From Mycobacteriales bacterium (GTDB lineage: Bacteria > Actinomycetota > Actinomycetes > Mycobacteriales > CADCTP01): a stretch of 62,963 bases of DNA. The notes beneath the pieces were generated by a model that saw nothing but the letters and a program-made list of their open reading frames with translations, did no database searches and was not told the origin of the DNA. The position numbers and the translations under genes were made by a program. Location: the NCBI GenBank assembly GCA_035995165.1, contig DASYKU010000024.1, positions 1 through 62,963 on the forward strand. Reading direction: 5' to 3'. Each line of letters opens with the position of its first letter. The stretch's first letter is position 1. This document shows positions 1-6,385 of this stretch, piece by piece.

Positions 1-1
1 C

Positions 2-1027
2 TGGCTACTTCCCCCGAACAATGAGCCGGCGACCAAGGTCGCCGATCTTATAGTGCGTAGAAGCGGCCTTAGTCCGCCAATCGACGTCATGGCTCTACTG
101 ACGGACGTCGCGGAGGTGAGAGTCGAAGATTGGAAGTTTGATTGCGATGCAATAGCGGTTGGACTTGCCCCAATAAGTGGGGACGAAAGACCTGCGGTCT
201 TTGTCAAGAAGGACATTCCTTACCGAAGATTTCGCTTCACCCTTGCCCATGAACTCGGCCATATTCGGCTGGGATGGCATATCGGCGTGCTTTCGTGTAA
301 GCCTTCATACTCGGAGTTCTCTCTAGAACCAACTGCTCCACTTACTCGAGAGACGCTTCGTACAGGGCGACTAGCGGCCGAGATGGAGGGTGAAGCAACT
401 AGGTTCGCCTCCCACCTGCTGATACCTCAATCGTTGGTAGAAGCTGCTGCGAGTTCGACAGACGATGTAGGAAAAACCCTGGAAGCCCTTGAGATGGCTG
501 ACGTTTCTGCCCTTGCCGCTGTGATGAGGCTGTCTCAGTGCTTACTTCCCGGCTTCCTATTTGAGATAAGTGAAGAGGATTCCTGGCGTACGGTGCGATC
601 CTCCGGCACTCACGTACCTAGTTCAGTACGTCGCGGAAAAAAACTGACAGACCATTCGCATAGCCACGGGTCATTAAATTTTGCGGGTCGCAAGATCAGG
701 TGGTATCAGTTTAGTAGTTTTCAGTCGAGCGCAGTCACGAGTGATCCTCGCTCGGCGACGGACCTACTCAGGGCGGCCATAGCTAAGGAGACTACGAGCT
801 CCCTCACTGCTGACCAGCTATTCTTGAAGATAAATGGCGTCGTCGGTGGGATGCTGTCCAGAGACCGCTTTTCGACCGAAGACCAGGCGCTCGCGATTCT
901 AGAGCAGCGCTTTGCTAGCGAGACCGGATACCGGTCGGTCACCGACAGCCCGGAGTTCGCTGCGTACCTGAAGAAAAAAGCTACTGAACGACTGACCGCT
1001 AAGAGGCGAACGACGCGCACAAAGTAG
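2..1027 (+). CDS. ImmA/IrrE family metallo-endopeptidase, N-terminus outside the window
   Basis: Zinc metallopeptidase of the ImmA/IrrE family. These enzymes usually cleave a partner XRE-type repressor to derepress a mobile element or a stress regulon. The zinc motif HELGH is visible at about residue 67 of the part that starts at the GTG at 53, and the third ligand region (EGEATRFASHLLIP) follows about 45 residues later, so the catalytic core looks intact. The frame is open leftwards to base 2, and the residues read there (ATKVADLI before VRRSGL) fit the family's N-terminal helix, so the true start, perhaps with an HTH domain, lies outside. The C-terminal 150 residues match nothing I recognise. 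Codon use is much more AT-tolerant than in the host genes to the right, which fits horizontal acquisition. A GC-rich hairpin follows the stop near 1046-1065. Confidence 0.85.
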   Translation, partial: WLLPPNNEPATKVADLIVRRSGLSPPIDVMALLTDVAEVRVEDWKFDCDAIAVGLAPISGDERPAVFVKKDIPYRRFRFTLAHELGHIRLGWHIGVLSCKPSYSEFSLEPTAPLTRETLRTGRLAAEMEGEATRFASHLLIPQSLVEAAASSTDDVGKTLEALEMADVSALAAVMRLSQCLLPGFLFEISEEDSWRTVRSSGTHVPSSVRRGKKLTDHSHSHGSLNFAGRKIRWYQFSSFQSSAVTSDPRSATDLLRAAIAKETTSSLTADQLFLKINGVVGGMLSRDRFSTEDQALAILEQRFASETGYRSVTDSPEFAAYLKKKATERLTAKRRTTRTK

Positions 1028-1115
1028 CGGCTCGGCCGGGCGGCCGAGGACGGCGCGAAGCGCCGCCCGCAGTGCCGCATCGGCCTAGCAGGCCCGCTTC
1101 TTGATTCAATAGCGC

Positions 1116-1240
1116 CTAATTCGGCAACGGAACGGATGGTACGACGCCGCGCTCGTAGCGGGTTTGTCCGGTGCGATAGGCGTCGAGGGCGACAACGAGG
1201 CGGCGAGCGAGGCGACCGCTGGCACGAGACCTGCCTCCGC
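1116..1240 (-). pseudogene. Remnant of an unknown gene, related to the remnant at 4253-4450
   Basis: On the minus strand, about 35 codons read RLARRLVVALDAYRTGQT and end in a TAG at 1116. Nearly the same peptide (RLARRLTVALDAYRAGQT) is encoded on the minus strand in the remnant at 4253-4450. Upstream of this stretch the similarity stops and the sequence becomes the plus-strand integrase. Only the 3-prime end of a gene therefore seems to survive, joined to the integrase near 1215-1240. I do not recognise the family. Conservation at the protein level with many silent differences suggests two paralogs, not a recent duplication. Confidence 0.45.
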
Positions 1241-2065
1241 AATCTGCGCTTGCATATGATGACACTCGCCGAGCTACCGCTGAGAGCGATAACGCCGGGA
1301 GTGGTTCGGGACTGGTACGGAAAAGCGATGCGGGCGGACGGCGGTAAGACATCAATCGCGCAGTCCTATCGATTCTTCCGCGCCGTGATGAACGCGGCGG
1401 TCCGGGAAGGCGCCATCCTCCGCAATCCCTGCACCCTCAGGCGCCGGCGCCGACCACGCCAAGGAACGACCAACTGCCACTCCGGGCCGCAGATCGTCGC
1501 CCTGGTCGACGCCATCACTCCGCGGTAACGCGCTGCCGTCCTCCTCGCGGCATGGGGCGGCCTCCGCCGCGGCGAAATCGTCGGACTTCACCGTGAGGAC
1601 GTCGACCTCGCTGCGGGCACAGTCCGCGTACGCCGCAGCCGCGCCGAGCTGCTGGAGAGCAAGGTCGCCTACGACAAGGACCCCAAGTCGGAAGCCGGCA
1701 AACGCAGCGTCGCTCTCCCGCCCCACATCCTCCCGGTACTCGCCGAGCACCTCGACCTCTGGGCCGGCGACAAACGGGTCTTCGTCGGCCGCACCGGCGA
1801 ACCCATGCGAGGCGACGCCATCCGCCAAGCCTTCACCCGCGCCCGCACCAAGGTCGGCATGAACGACTTCCGCTTCCACGACCTCCGCCACACCGGCCAG
1901 ACCCTCGCCGCCGCCACCAGCGCCACCCTCGCCGATCTCGAGAAGCGCTTGGGTCACTCGTCCGACTCGGCTGCTTCTCGATATATGCACTATGTCGAAG
2001 GCAAGGATCGCGACATCGCGATCAAGCTGTCCTCACTCGCCGCGGAAGTATCCCCTCCCGACTAG
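1136..2065 (+). pseudogene. Tyrosine-type site-specific integrase, N-terminally truncated and interrupted by a stop
   Basis: Remains of a phage-type tyrosine recombinase. Recognisable integrase sequence begins near 1237 with part of the SAM-like core-binding domain (LPLRAITPGVVRDWY) and continues in one frame to 2065. An in-frame TAA at 1526-1528 falls where relatives usually read Tyr (PRYRAAVLLAAWGGLR), so one TAC-to-TAA change explains it. After the stop the catalytic domain is complete: Arg I in GGLRRGEIVGL, HDLRHT, GHSS and the nucleophile Tyr in SRYMHY. The N-terminal arm-binding domain is gone, replaced by sequence shared with a minus-strand remnant. An inner start at 1805 could give an 86-residue piece, but it would lack Arg I. 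The position, with its 3-prime end about 1.3 kb from a tRNA-derived attachment site, suits the end of an integrated element. Confidence 0.85.
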
Positions 2066-2120
2066 AGCCTTCTCGCGCTCAGTAGTCGATTGCACGCGCA
2101 CGGTAGCAGTCGTACCAGGC

Positions 2121-2149
2121 TTGTCAGGCAGGTGAGCTTCGATTAGAGT
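2121..2149 (+). promoter_or_regulatory. Candidate promoter of the two-TM protein gene
   Basis: A -35-like TTGTCA (2121-2126) and a -10-like TAGAGT (2144-2149) are separated by exactly 17 nt. Transcription would begin near 2156, leaving a leader of about 18 nt with a G-run ribosome site before the ATG at 2174. It is one of the best sigma-70-like promoters in the window. Confidence 0.5.
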
Positions 2150-2173
2150 GCGCGGCTTCGGACCGGGGGGAAC

Positions 2174-3223
2174 ATGAGAACTGTTACCGAACTTCGCGTC
2201 AACCCGCAGTGCCTAGAGCTGAAGGCCGATACTGAGCTAGAGGAAGCTACTCTCGACCTAGTAAGGACGCTGCTTCGTGAGGAGCGAGTCGCGTACTTAG
2301 CCGACTCCATTCTCGTCTCCAGAGGCGAGTTACTCGACGCATATGCGGAACTGAAAAAGCGTCGCCGGCAGGCTGGTGGACTGCCAACGGATCCAGCTAG
2401 CTCCGAGATCGCGAGTGTGGCCGCGGGAATCGCAGCCGCCTCAGCCAGGAATGGCGAACAAGCCTCAGGGGTGACCGAGACGGGGATCGTCGTTGAAAGG
2501 GTAGAACGGGACCGGGATACTCTATCGCGTCGCCTTCGTGCAATACGTCATGGGCTGGCGATCCTAGCCCAGATTCCGCCGGACGATCAAGATGTCATTG
2601 AATCTGGGCTGCGTGACCTTTTGCACGATCGAGATAACGATGTGTATGGTCTCCTATTCCAGCAAGGAACGGGCTTCACGATAAGGCTCAGACATCATAG
2701 TCCTGACAGACTTAAGGCCGCGACCGAGAAAGTCGTCAATATCCTCGCTCCCCGGCCGGCAGCAGACTTGGACCGAGCTCTAGCGGAAGTGAAGAGCATT
2801 TCGTCCATCAAACAGCGCCTCGAAATCGACTTTCTCGGTTCAATTGAAATGAAGACACCGGCCGGCGAGCTGGCGCAAACTGGGCATGTGCACGTCGTTA
2901 GATCGCAGCTCGGTCTGCTAGGATACCTGGCCACTAGAGCCCCACAAATATGGCTTGTCTGGCTGACAGCCTTCTTGGCCGGCGTAGATCTTGTGTGGGA
3001 ACTCTTCTTGGCGGGAAGCGCCTCGTCGGGATTTTCTTGGGGCGGATGGATCGCACAGTTCTGCGCCCGCCTAAGCACAGGCGCGTTTGGAGCTTACCTC
3101 GTCGCCCTTTTCACCCGGTACGGCGAGATCCGAAAGGCACTTCGTTCCGATCGTCGATCTACGAGGCGATTGACAAGCGCGGCGTATGGCGCGGTAGTCG
3201 AATGGACAACTGCCGAGTCGTAG
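2174..3223 (+). CDS. Unknown protein with two C-terminal membrane segments
   Basis: A 349-residue protein I do not recognise. Residues 1-75 are helical and charged. A low-complexity Ala/Ser stretch (about 80-100) leads into a charged middle domain (about 110-230). Two hydrophobic segments lie at about 259-281 and 291-313, and a basic tail (KALRSDRRSTRR) follows. The predicted form is a large cytoplasmic domain anchored by a C-terminal hairpin. Base composition and codon use match the ImmA-like gene, not the host genes. It is the last gene before the tRNA-derived attachment site and has its own promoter. Element cargo in this position is often defence, superinfection exclusion or a membrane effector, but nothing in the sequence shows which. 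The start is supported by the G-rich ribosome site just upstream. Confidence 0.7.
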   Translation: MRTVTELRVNPQCLELKADTELEEATLDLVRTLLREERVAYLADSILVSRGELLDAYAELKKRRRQAGGLPTDPASSEIASVAAGIAAASARNGEQASGVTETGIVVERVERDRDTLSRRLRAIRHGLAILAQIPPDDQDVIESGLRDLLHDRDNDVYGLLFQQGTGFTIRLRHHSPDRLKAATEKVVNILAPRPAADLDRALAEVKSISSIKQRLEIDFLGSIEMKTPAGELAQTGHVHVVRSQLGLLGYLATRAPQIWLVWLTAFLAGVDLVWELFLAGSASSGFSWGGWIAQFCARLSTGAFGAYLVALFTRYGEIRKALRSDRRSTRRLTSAAYGAVVEWTTAES

Positions 3224-3325
3224 CACCTAGGCCGATCGGCTGGGAGGCTAGGATGTTGCACGAGAGCAGCACGGCGTTCGTCCGGGATAGCTTTCAGCTG
3301 CGGATATTGGATCGAACGCGCCTTC

Positions 3326-3369
3326 CTGAAAAGCGGAAGGTCGGCGGTTCGACCCCGCCCCTGCCCACC
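3326..3369 (+). other. 3-prime half of tRNA-Phe(GAA), probable attachment site
   Basis: From the anticodon loop CTGAAAA (3326-3332) the sequence follows the actinobacterial tRNA-Phe pattern: GCGGA (3333-3337) as the 3-prime anticodon strand, AGGTC variable loop, a perfect 5-bp T stem GGCGG/CCGCC around TTCGACC, seven acceptor bases, then A and CC at 3367-3369. Upstream, CCTTC cannot pair with GCGGA and there is no D arm, so this is half a tRNA. Integrases that target tRNA genes leave exactly such a 3-prime copy, with identity starting at the anticodon loop. I read it as the right attachment site; the intact tRNA-Phe should sit beyond the left edge. Confidence 0.65.
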
Positions 3370-3422
3370 CTCCCCTCTCGTTCTGCTGCGAGGGTGTGCC
3401 CTATGGCGTCGACCACGCGCAC

Positions 3423-3701
3423 ATGAGTCGTCGTGTCGACTACTACGAGGATCCCGATGCGCCGCGGGCGAACAGCATGGTGCCTTCGGTCAATGTCGTC
3501 GTGGAGAACAACGAGGCACGGCGGGAGTTCTCGATCCTGCTCACGGCGAGGCCGACCGGTGGCGGGCCGACGCCGAGCAGCGAGTCGAGCGACGTGGTCT
3601 GGACTCCCGTCGAGGCTGTCGCTGAGCTTCAGATGGACCGGTCCATGCGGCGACGGCTCGGCCACTATGTGGATCCCGCCGTCTGGCCGCACTTTGGCTG
3701 A
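3423..3701 (+). pseudogene. Nudix hydrolase lacking its Nudix box by internal deletion
   Basis: The N-terminus (MSRRVDYYEDPDAPRANS) and the C-terminal half (REFSILLTARPTGG, then PMDRSMR-like residues) are typical of a common actinobacterial Nudix hydrolase of about 155-160 residues. Here the product would be only 92 residues. About 65 residues that should hold the Nudix box (GX5EX7REUXEEXGU) are missing between VVVENNEA and RREFS, and the frame is kept across the junction. Without the metal-binding glutamates it cannot hydrolyse nucleotides. The ATG at 3423 is the family start. Its stop overlaps the start of the next gene, so it may now act only as a leader for that gene. It is the first host gene to the right of the attachment site. 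Confidence 0.75.
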
Positions 3702-4239
3702 GGCGCTGCTCGTCGTCGTGTCCGGGCTTCCCGGCAGTGGGAAGACGACCTTGGCGCGGACCATCGGACCTCGGCTGTCGGTGCCGGTGGTCGAACGGGA
3801 CCGCCTCGCCGAGGTCTGCTTCGACGCGGTGGGCGCCGAGTCGCCGGCCGTGGCTCAGCTCGGCTCGGTGAGCTACGAGTTGCTCTTCCATGTGACGCGG
3901 GAGTTCATGGCGTCTGGGCGTTCGGTCCTGGTGGAGAGCAACTTCAGCCGGGCCCGGCACGCGGACCAGCTGCGCGCGCTGGTCGACGGTTCGGCGTACC
4001 GCCTGACGGAGGTGCACTGCCGGGCGCCCGGAGACGTACTCCTGGACCGGTACGTCGCGAGAGTCCGAGGCGGCGACCGGCACGCGCGTCACGACGACCT
4101 GAACCGCATCACAGAGTTCGCGGCGATCTTCGGCGATCCTGCTCGCCACGAGGATGCGGTGCTCTTCCCGGACCGGGCGCTCGTCCTGGACACCGCCCAT
4201 GACGTCCCGGTGGAGCACGTAGTGAGGCACCTGGCCTGA
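3694..4239 (+). CDS. AAA-family P-loop kinase-like protein
   Basis: A small ATP-binding protein of the zeta-toxin/chloramphenicol-phosphotransferase-like kinase group. The Walker A motif GLPGSGKTT sits at about residues 11-19, followed by ERDRL, then a segment VLVESNFSR typical of this group's second strand. The frame is open far upstream inside the Nudix remnant, but strand beta-1 (ALLVVVSGLPG) is kept if translation starts at the TTG at 3694. That start overlaps the Nudix stop (TGA at 3699-3701) and implies translational coupling. The length from this start (181 residues) is normal for the family. The substrate cannot be told from sequence. Confidence 0.7.
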   Translation: MAEALLVVVSGLPGSGKTTLARTIGPRLSVPVVERDRLAEVCFDAVGAESPAVAQLGSVSYELLFHVTREFMASGRSVLVESNFSRARHADQLRALVDGSAYRLTEVHCRAPGDVLLDRYVARVRGGDRHARHDDLNRITEFAAIFGDPARHEDAVLFPDRALVLDTAHDVPVEHVVRHLA

Positions 4240-4252
4240 CGTCCTGTTGGAT

Positions 4253-4450
4253 CTACGTCAGCGGGCAACGGAAAGTCCTCGGGCAGCGGGACGGCGTCGA
4301 GCACCATGCTGGTGTCGCCCCGTGCTCGATGTAGTGGGTCTGGCCTGCGCGGTAGGCGTCCAGAGCGACGGTGAGGCGGCGGGCGAGGCGCTGGATCGAG
4401 TCGCGTCGGCGCCGGGCAGGTCGCGGAAGTCGTAGGAGCGCAGCTCCTCC
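4253..4450 (-). pseudogene. Frameshifted remnant of an unknown gene
   Basis: On the minus strand, pieces of one protein can be read only by changing frame: ELRSYDFRDLPGAD near 4410-4440, then RLARRLTVALDAYRAGQT near 4350-4390, then MVLDAVPLPEDFPLPADVD near 4260-4310. At least two frameshifts separate them. The middle piece matches the remnant at 1116-1240. I do not recognise the family. The region has no intact reading frame on this strand and is best treated as decayed. Confidence 0.5.
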
Positions 4451-4517
4451 GTCTGGAGGCTGATGGCGGCGGGGCCTGCTGGTCCTCACTGGCCGCAGAC
4501 CCTGATCCGCGTCCAGA

Positions 4518-4777
4518 ATGACCGCCGAGGCCCGGATCTCGCTCGGCCGCGAGCCGAAGGAGTCCTGGGCCGACTTCGCCGCCGGCTGGCGGGAGCTCGG
4601 CGCGACCCACCTGTGCGTGAACACGATGGACGCCGGCCTCACCGAGGTCGAGCAGCACCTGGACGCGCTCCGCGAGATGATCGCCCTCGGAGCGGCGCCT
4701 TCGCGGACCTCGTGGACGGGACGAGCGGACCTGGCGACCGGGCGCTGGTGGACGCGATGCGGGCGGAGGCCGGGTGA
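4518..4777 (+). pseudogene. C-terminal remnant of an LLM-class flavin oxidoreductase, plus an unknown tail
   Basis: The first 55 or so codons read SWADFAAGWRELGATHLCVN and then TMDAGL, the typical C-terminal strand and helix of luciferase-like F420/FMN oxidoreductases (GATHxxVNTMxAGL). The N-terminal 80 percent of such an enzyme is absent. Near 4695 the reading frame changes and a different tail (LVDGTSGPGDRALVDAMRAE) runs to a TGA at 4775-4777. That stop overlaps the GTG of the next gene by four bases (GTGA), so a functional gene once ended here. The bases from 4451 to 4517 hold nothing I can assign. Confidence 0.55.
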
Positions 4778-5370
4778 GGCATCTCGGGGTTCCGTATCGG
4801 TCGCAGTGGGCCGGGTTGGGCTGCAACGCGGCGGTGGTCGGGGGTGCGGATCCGTGTACGACGGGACCGTGGTGGGAGACCGGGTTCACCGATGCCGACG
4901 CGTACCGGTTCTGGTCGGGGAAGGTGTGCGGGCTGGCCTGTCTGGAGTCGGCGCTGGACCACTGGCGACGAAGCCGGCCGGATCGGGCCGCGCTGCTCGG
5001 CGAGGCCTTGGAGTACGGCGTCTACGTACGGCGGGACGATGGCGGCGTCGACGGGTTGATCTACGCGCCATTCCTGCGCTGGATCGTGGCGCGGTTCGGG
5101 ATCGCGGGCGAGGTGCACACAGAGACCTCGCTGCGAGATCTGGCGAGCACGGTCGGGCCGCGCTCGTTCGCGATCGCCTCGGTCAGCCCGGGGATCCGCT
5201 GGCCGGACCGGCCGAACGAGCGGCGCGGCGGGCATCTGGTGCTGATCACCGGGCGAGACGGGGATCGGGTCTGGTTCCACAACCCGTCCGGATTCGAGGC
5301 GAACTCGACGCTCCCGCTCGACGTGATGGACCGCTTCTTCGCTGGCCGCGGCATGACGATCAGCCGGTGA
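4774..5370 (+). CDS. C39-like papain-fold cysteine peptidase family protein
   Basis: A 198-residue protein of the Peptidase_C39_2-like group common in actinobacteria. It starts with the typical RHLGVPYRSQW. The probable nucleophile is in CGLACLESAL (about residues 52-61), the histidine in GGHLVLITG (about 148-156) and the third residue in WFHNPSGF. There is no signal peptide, so it is likely cytoplasmic, and its substrate is unknown. The GTG start overlaps the stop of the upstream remnant by four bases. The gene ends 23 bp from a convergent kinase-like gene. Confidence 0.75.
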   Translation: MRHLGVPYRSQWAGLGCNAAVVGGADPCTTGPWWETGFTDADAYRFWSGKVCGLACLESALDHWRRSRPDRAALLGEALEYGVYVRRDDGGVDGLIYAPFLRWIVARFGIAGEVHTETSLRDLASTVGPRSFAIASVSPGIRWPDRPNERRGGHLVLITGRDGDRVWFHNPSGFEANSTLPLDVMDRFFAGRGMTISR

Positions 5371-5393
5371 CGATCGCGGCCGCGGCGCGACGA

Positions 5394-5981
5394 TCAGCCG
5401 GTGACGATCTCGGTCGCGGCGCGAAGCAGAACCACAGGGTCGGCGGGCGGCAGCACGTGCAGGTCCCAGGAGGACAGCAGGTCCAGCGTCAGGTCCCGCT
5501 CCGCGCACAGATGAGAAGCCGCGCTCGCGACATCAGGGACGCCCAGCTTGTCGAGGTACCAGTCCAGCCAGGTCGGGTCCTCGCGCGCCGCCGCCCGGGG
5601 CAACGCGACCAGCGGATCCTCGTCCAGGTAGAGCACGACCGGTCGCACGATCTCGGCCAGCGCCGCGAGGAACGAACCCAGAGCCGCCGGCGAGTGCCCC
5701 CAGGCCCGCAGCGACGGCAGGTACGGGAACAGCGCGTCGGTGACGACGAAGTCCCCGTCACAGCGACCGACGAACGCGGAGGTCGCCGCGAGCAGGGTCG
5801 ACGGCCGCACCTCACCCCCGGCCCGGAACTCGGCCGCGACCTCCGCGTACGCCGGCCGGGTCAGGATCTCCTCCTCCCGGAAGTGATCCACCCGCCCCGG
5901 CAGCGCCGCTGCCAGCCCGGAGCAGAGCGTCGACTTCCCGACCCCGGGCGCGGCCCCGAGGACGGCGATGAAGACCGTCAC
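5394..5981 (-). CDS. P-loop NTPase, kinase-like
   Basis: A 195-residue ATP-binding protein with the Walker A motif GAAPGVGKST close to the N-terminus (FIAVLGAAPGVGKSTLCSG). It has the lid-like charged segment FREEEIL and a strand VVTDALFPYLPSLRAW where a phosphoacceptor or Mg2+ site would lie. The frame is open for another 170 codons upstream, but the GTG at 5981 puts the P-loop at the usual distance from the N-terminus and overlaps the stop of the upstream VOC gene by four bases (GTGA). The two are therefore translationally coupled. No substrate can be assigned. Confidence 0.7.
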   Translation of the reverse strand: MTVFIAVLGAAPGVGKSTLCSGLAAALPGRVDHFREEEILTRPAYAEVAAEFRAGGEVRPSTLLAATSAFVGRCDGDFVVTDALFPYLPSLRAWGHSPAALGSFLAALAEIVRPVVLYLDEDPLVALPRAAAREDPTWLDWYLDKLGVPDVASAASHLCAERDLTLDLLSSWDLHVLPPADPVVLLRAATEIVTG

Positions 5982-6355
5982 GCGGGTCCGGCGAGGCCGA
6001 TCAGGTTGCCCTCCGGGTCGGTGAACTGCGCGACGACGAGGTCCCGCCCGGCGGCGCGGCCCGGGCCCATCACCCGGGTGCCGCCGAGCTCCTCCGCCCG
6101 GGCCAGCGCCGCGGCGACGTCCGGGACTCCGACGTAGAACACCGTCCGCGGTTCGTGCGAGGCGCCGCCACCGATGCCGCCCGGGATGCCGGTGCCGTCG
6201 GGCGGCGAGAGGAACCCGTACCGCCCCGGCTCGGAGACCTCCGGCACCGTCGATCCGCCGACCTCGAACTCCCAGCCGAACAGCGAGCCGTAGTAGCTGC
6301 GCAGCCCGTCCGGGTCGGTCCCGAGGATCTCGAAGTGCACGACTGGATTTCCCAT
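5978..6355 (-). CDS. VOC family (glyoxalase/bleomycin-resistance fold) protein
   Basis: A 125-residue single-domain vicinal-oxygen-chelate protein: MGNPVVHFEILGTDPD at the start, GSLFGWEF, an internal GGIGG loop and the closing FTDPEGNLIGL. Such proteins bind a metal and act as small lyases, dioxygenases or drug-binding proteins; the exact role is not visible. The start is preceded by TACGGT at 6362-6367, six bases before the ATG, which suggests a leaderless transcript. It is the first gene of a two-gene unit with the downstream P-loop protein. Confidence 0.8.
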   Translation of the reverse strand: MGNPVVHFEILGTDPDGLRSYYGSLFGWEFEVGGSTVPEVSEPGRYGFLSPPDGTGIPGGIGGGASHEPRTVFYVGVPDVAAALARAEELGGTRVMGPGRAAGRDLVVAQFTDPEGNLIGLAGPA

Positions 6356-6385
6356 GCGAGAACCGTAGGCCGGGGGTGGGACAAG

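Noticed and set aside
721-1242. Minus-strand reading frame spanning the end of the ImmA-type gene
   Set aside because: Arg/Ser-rich shadow of coding and intergenic sequence; only the last part carries the RLARRL remnant, which is annotated separately.
1526-1528. Read-through of the integrase stop (TAA)
   Set aside because: TAA is the strongest stop, no slippery or stem-loop context is seen, and the N-terminal domain is also lost.
3326-3369. A complete tRNA gene
   Set aside because: Only the anticodon loop, T arm and acceptor end are present; the 5-prime half and the anticodon stem partner are missing.
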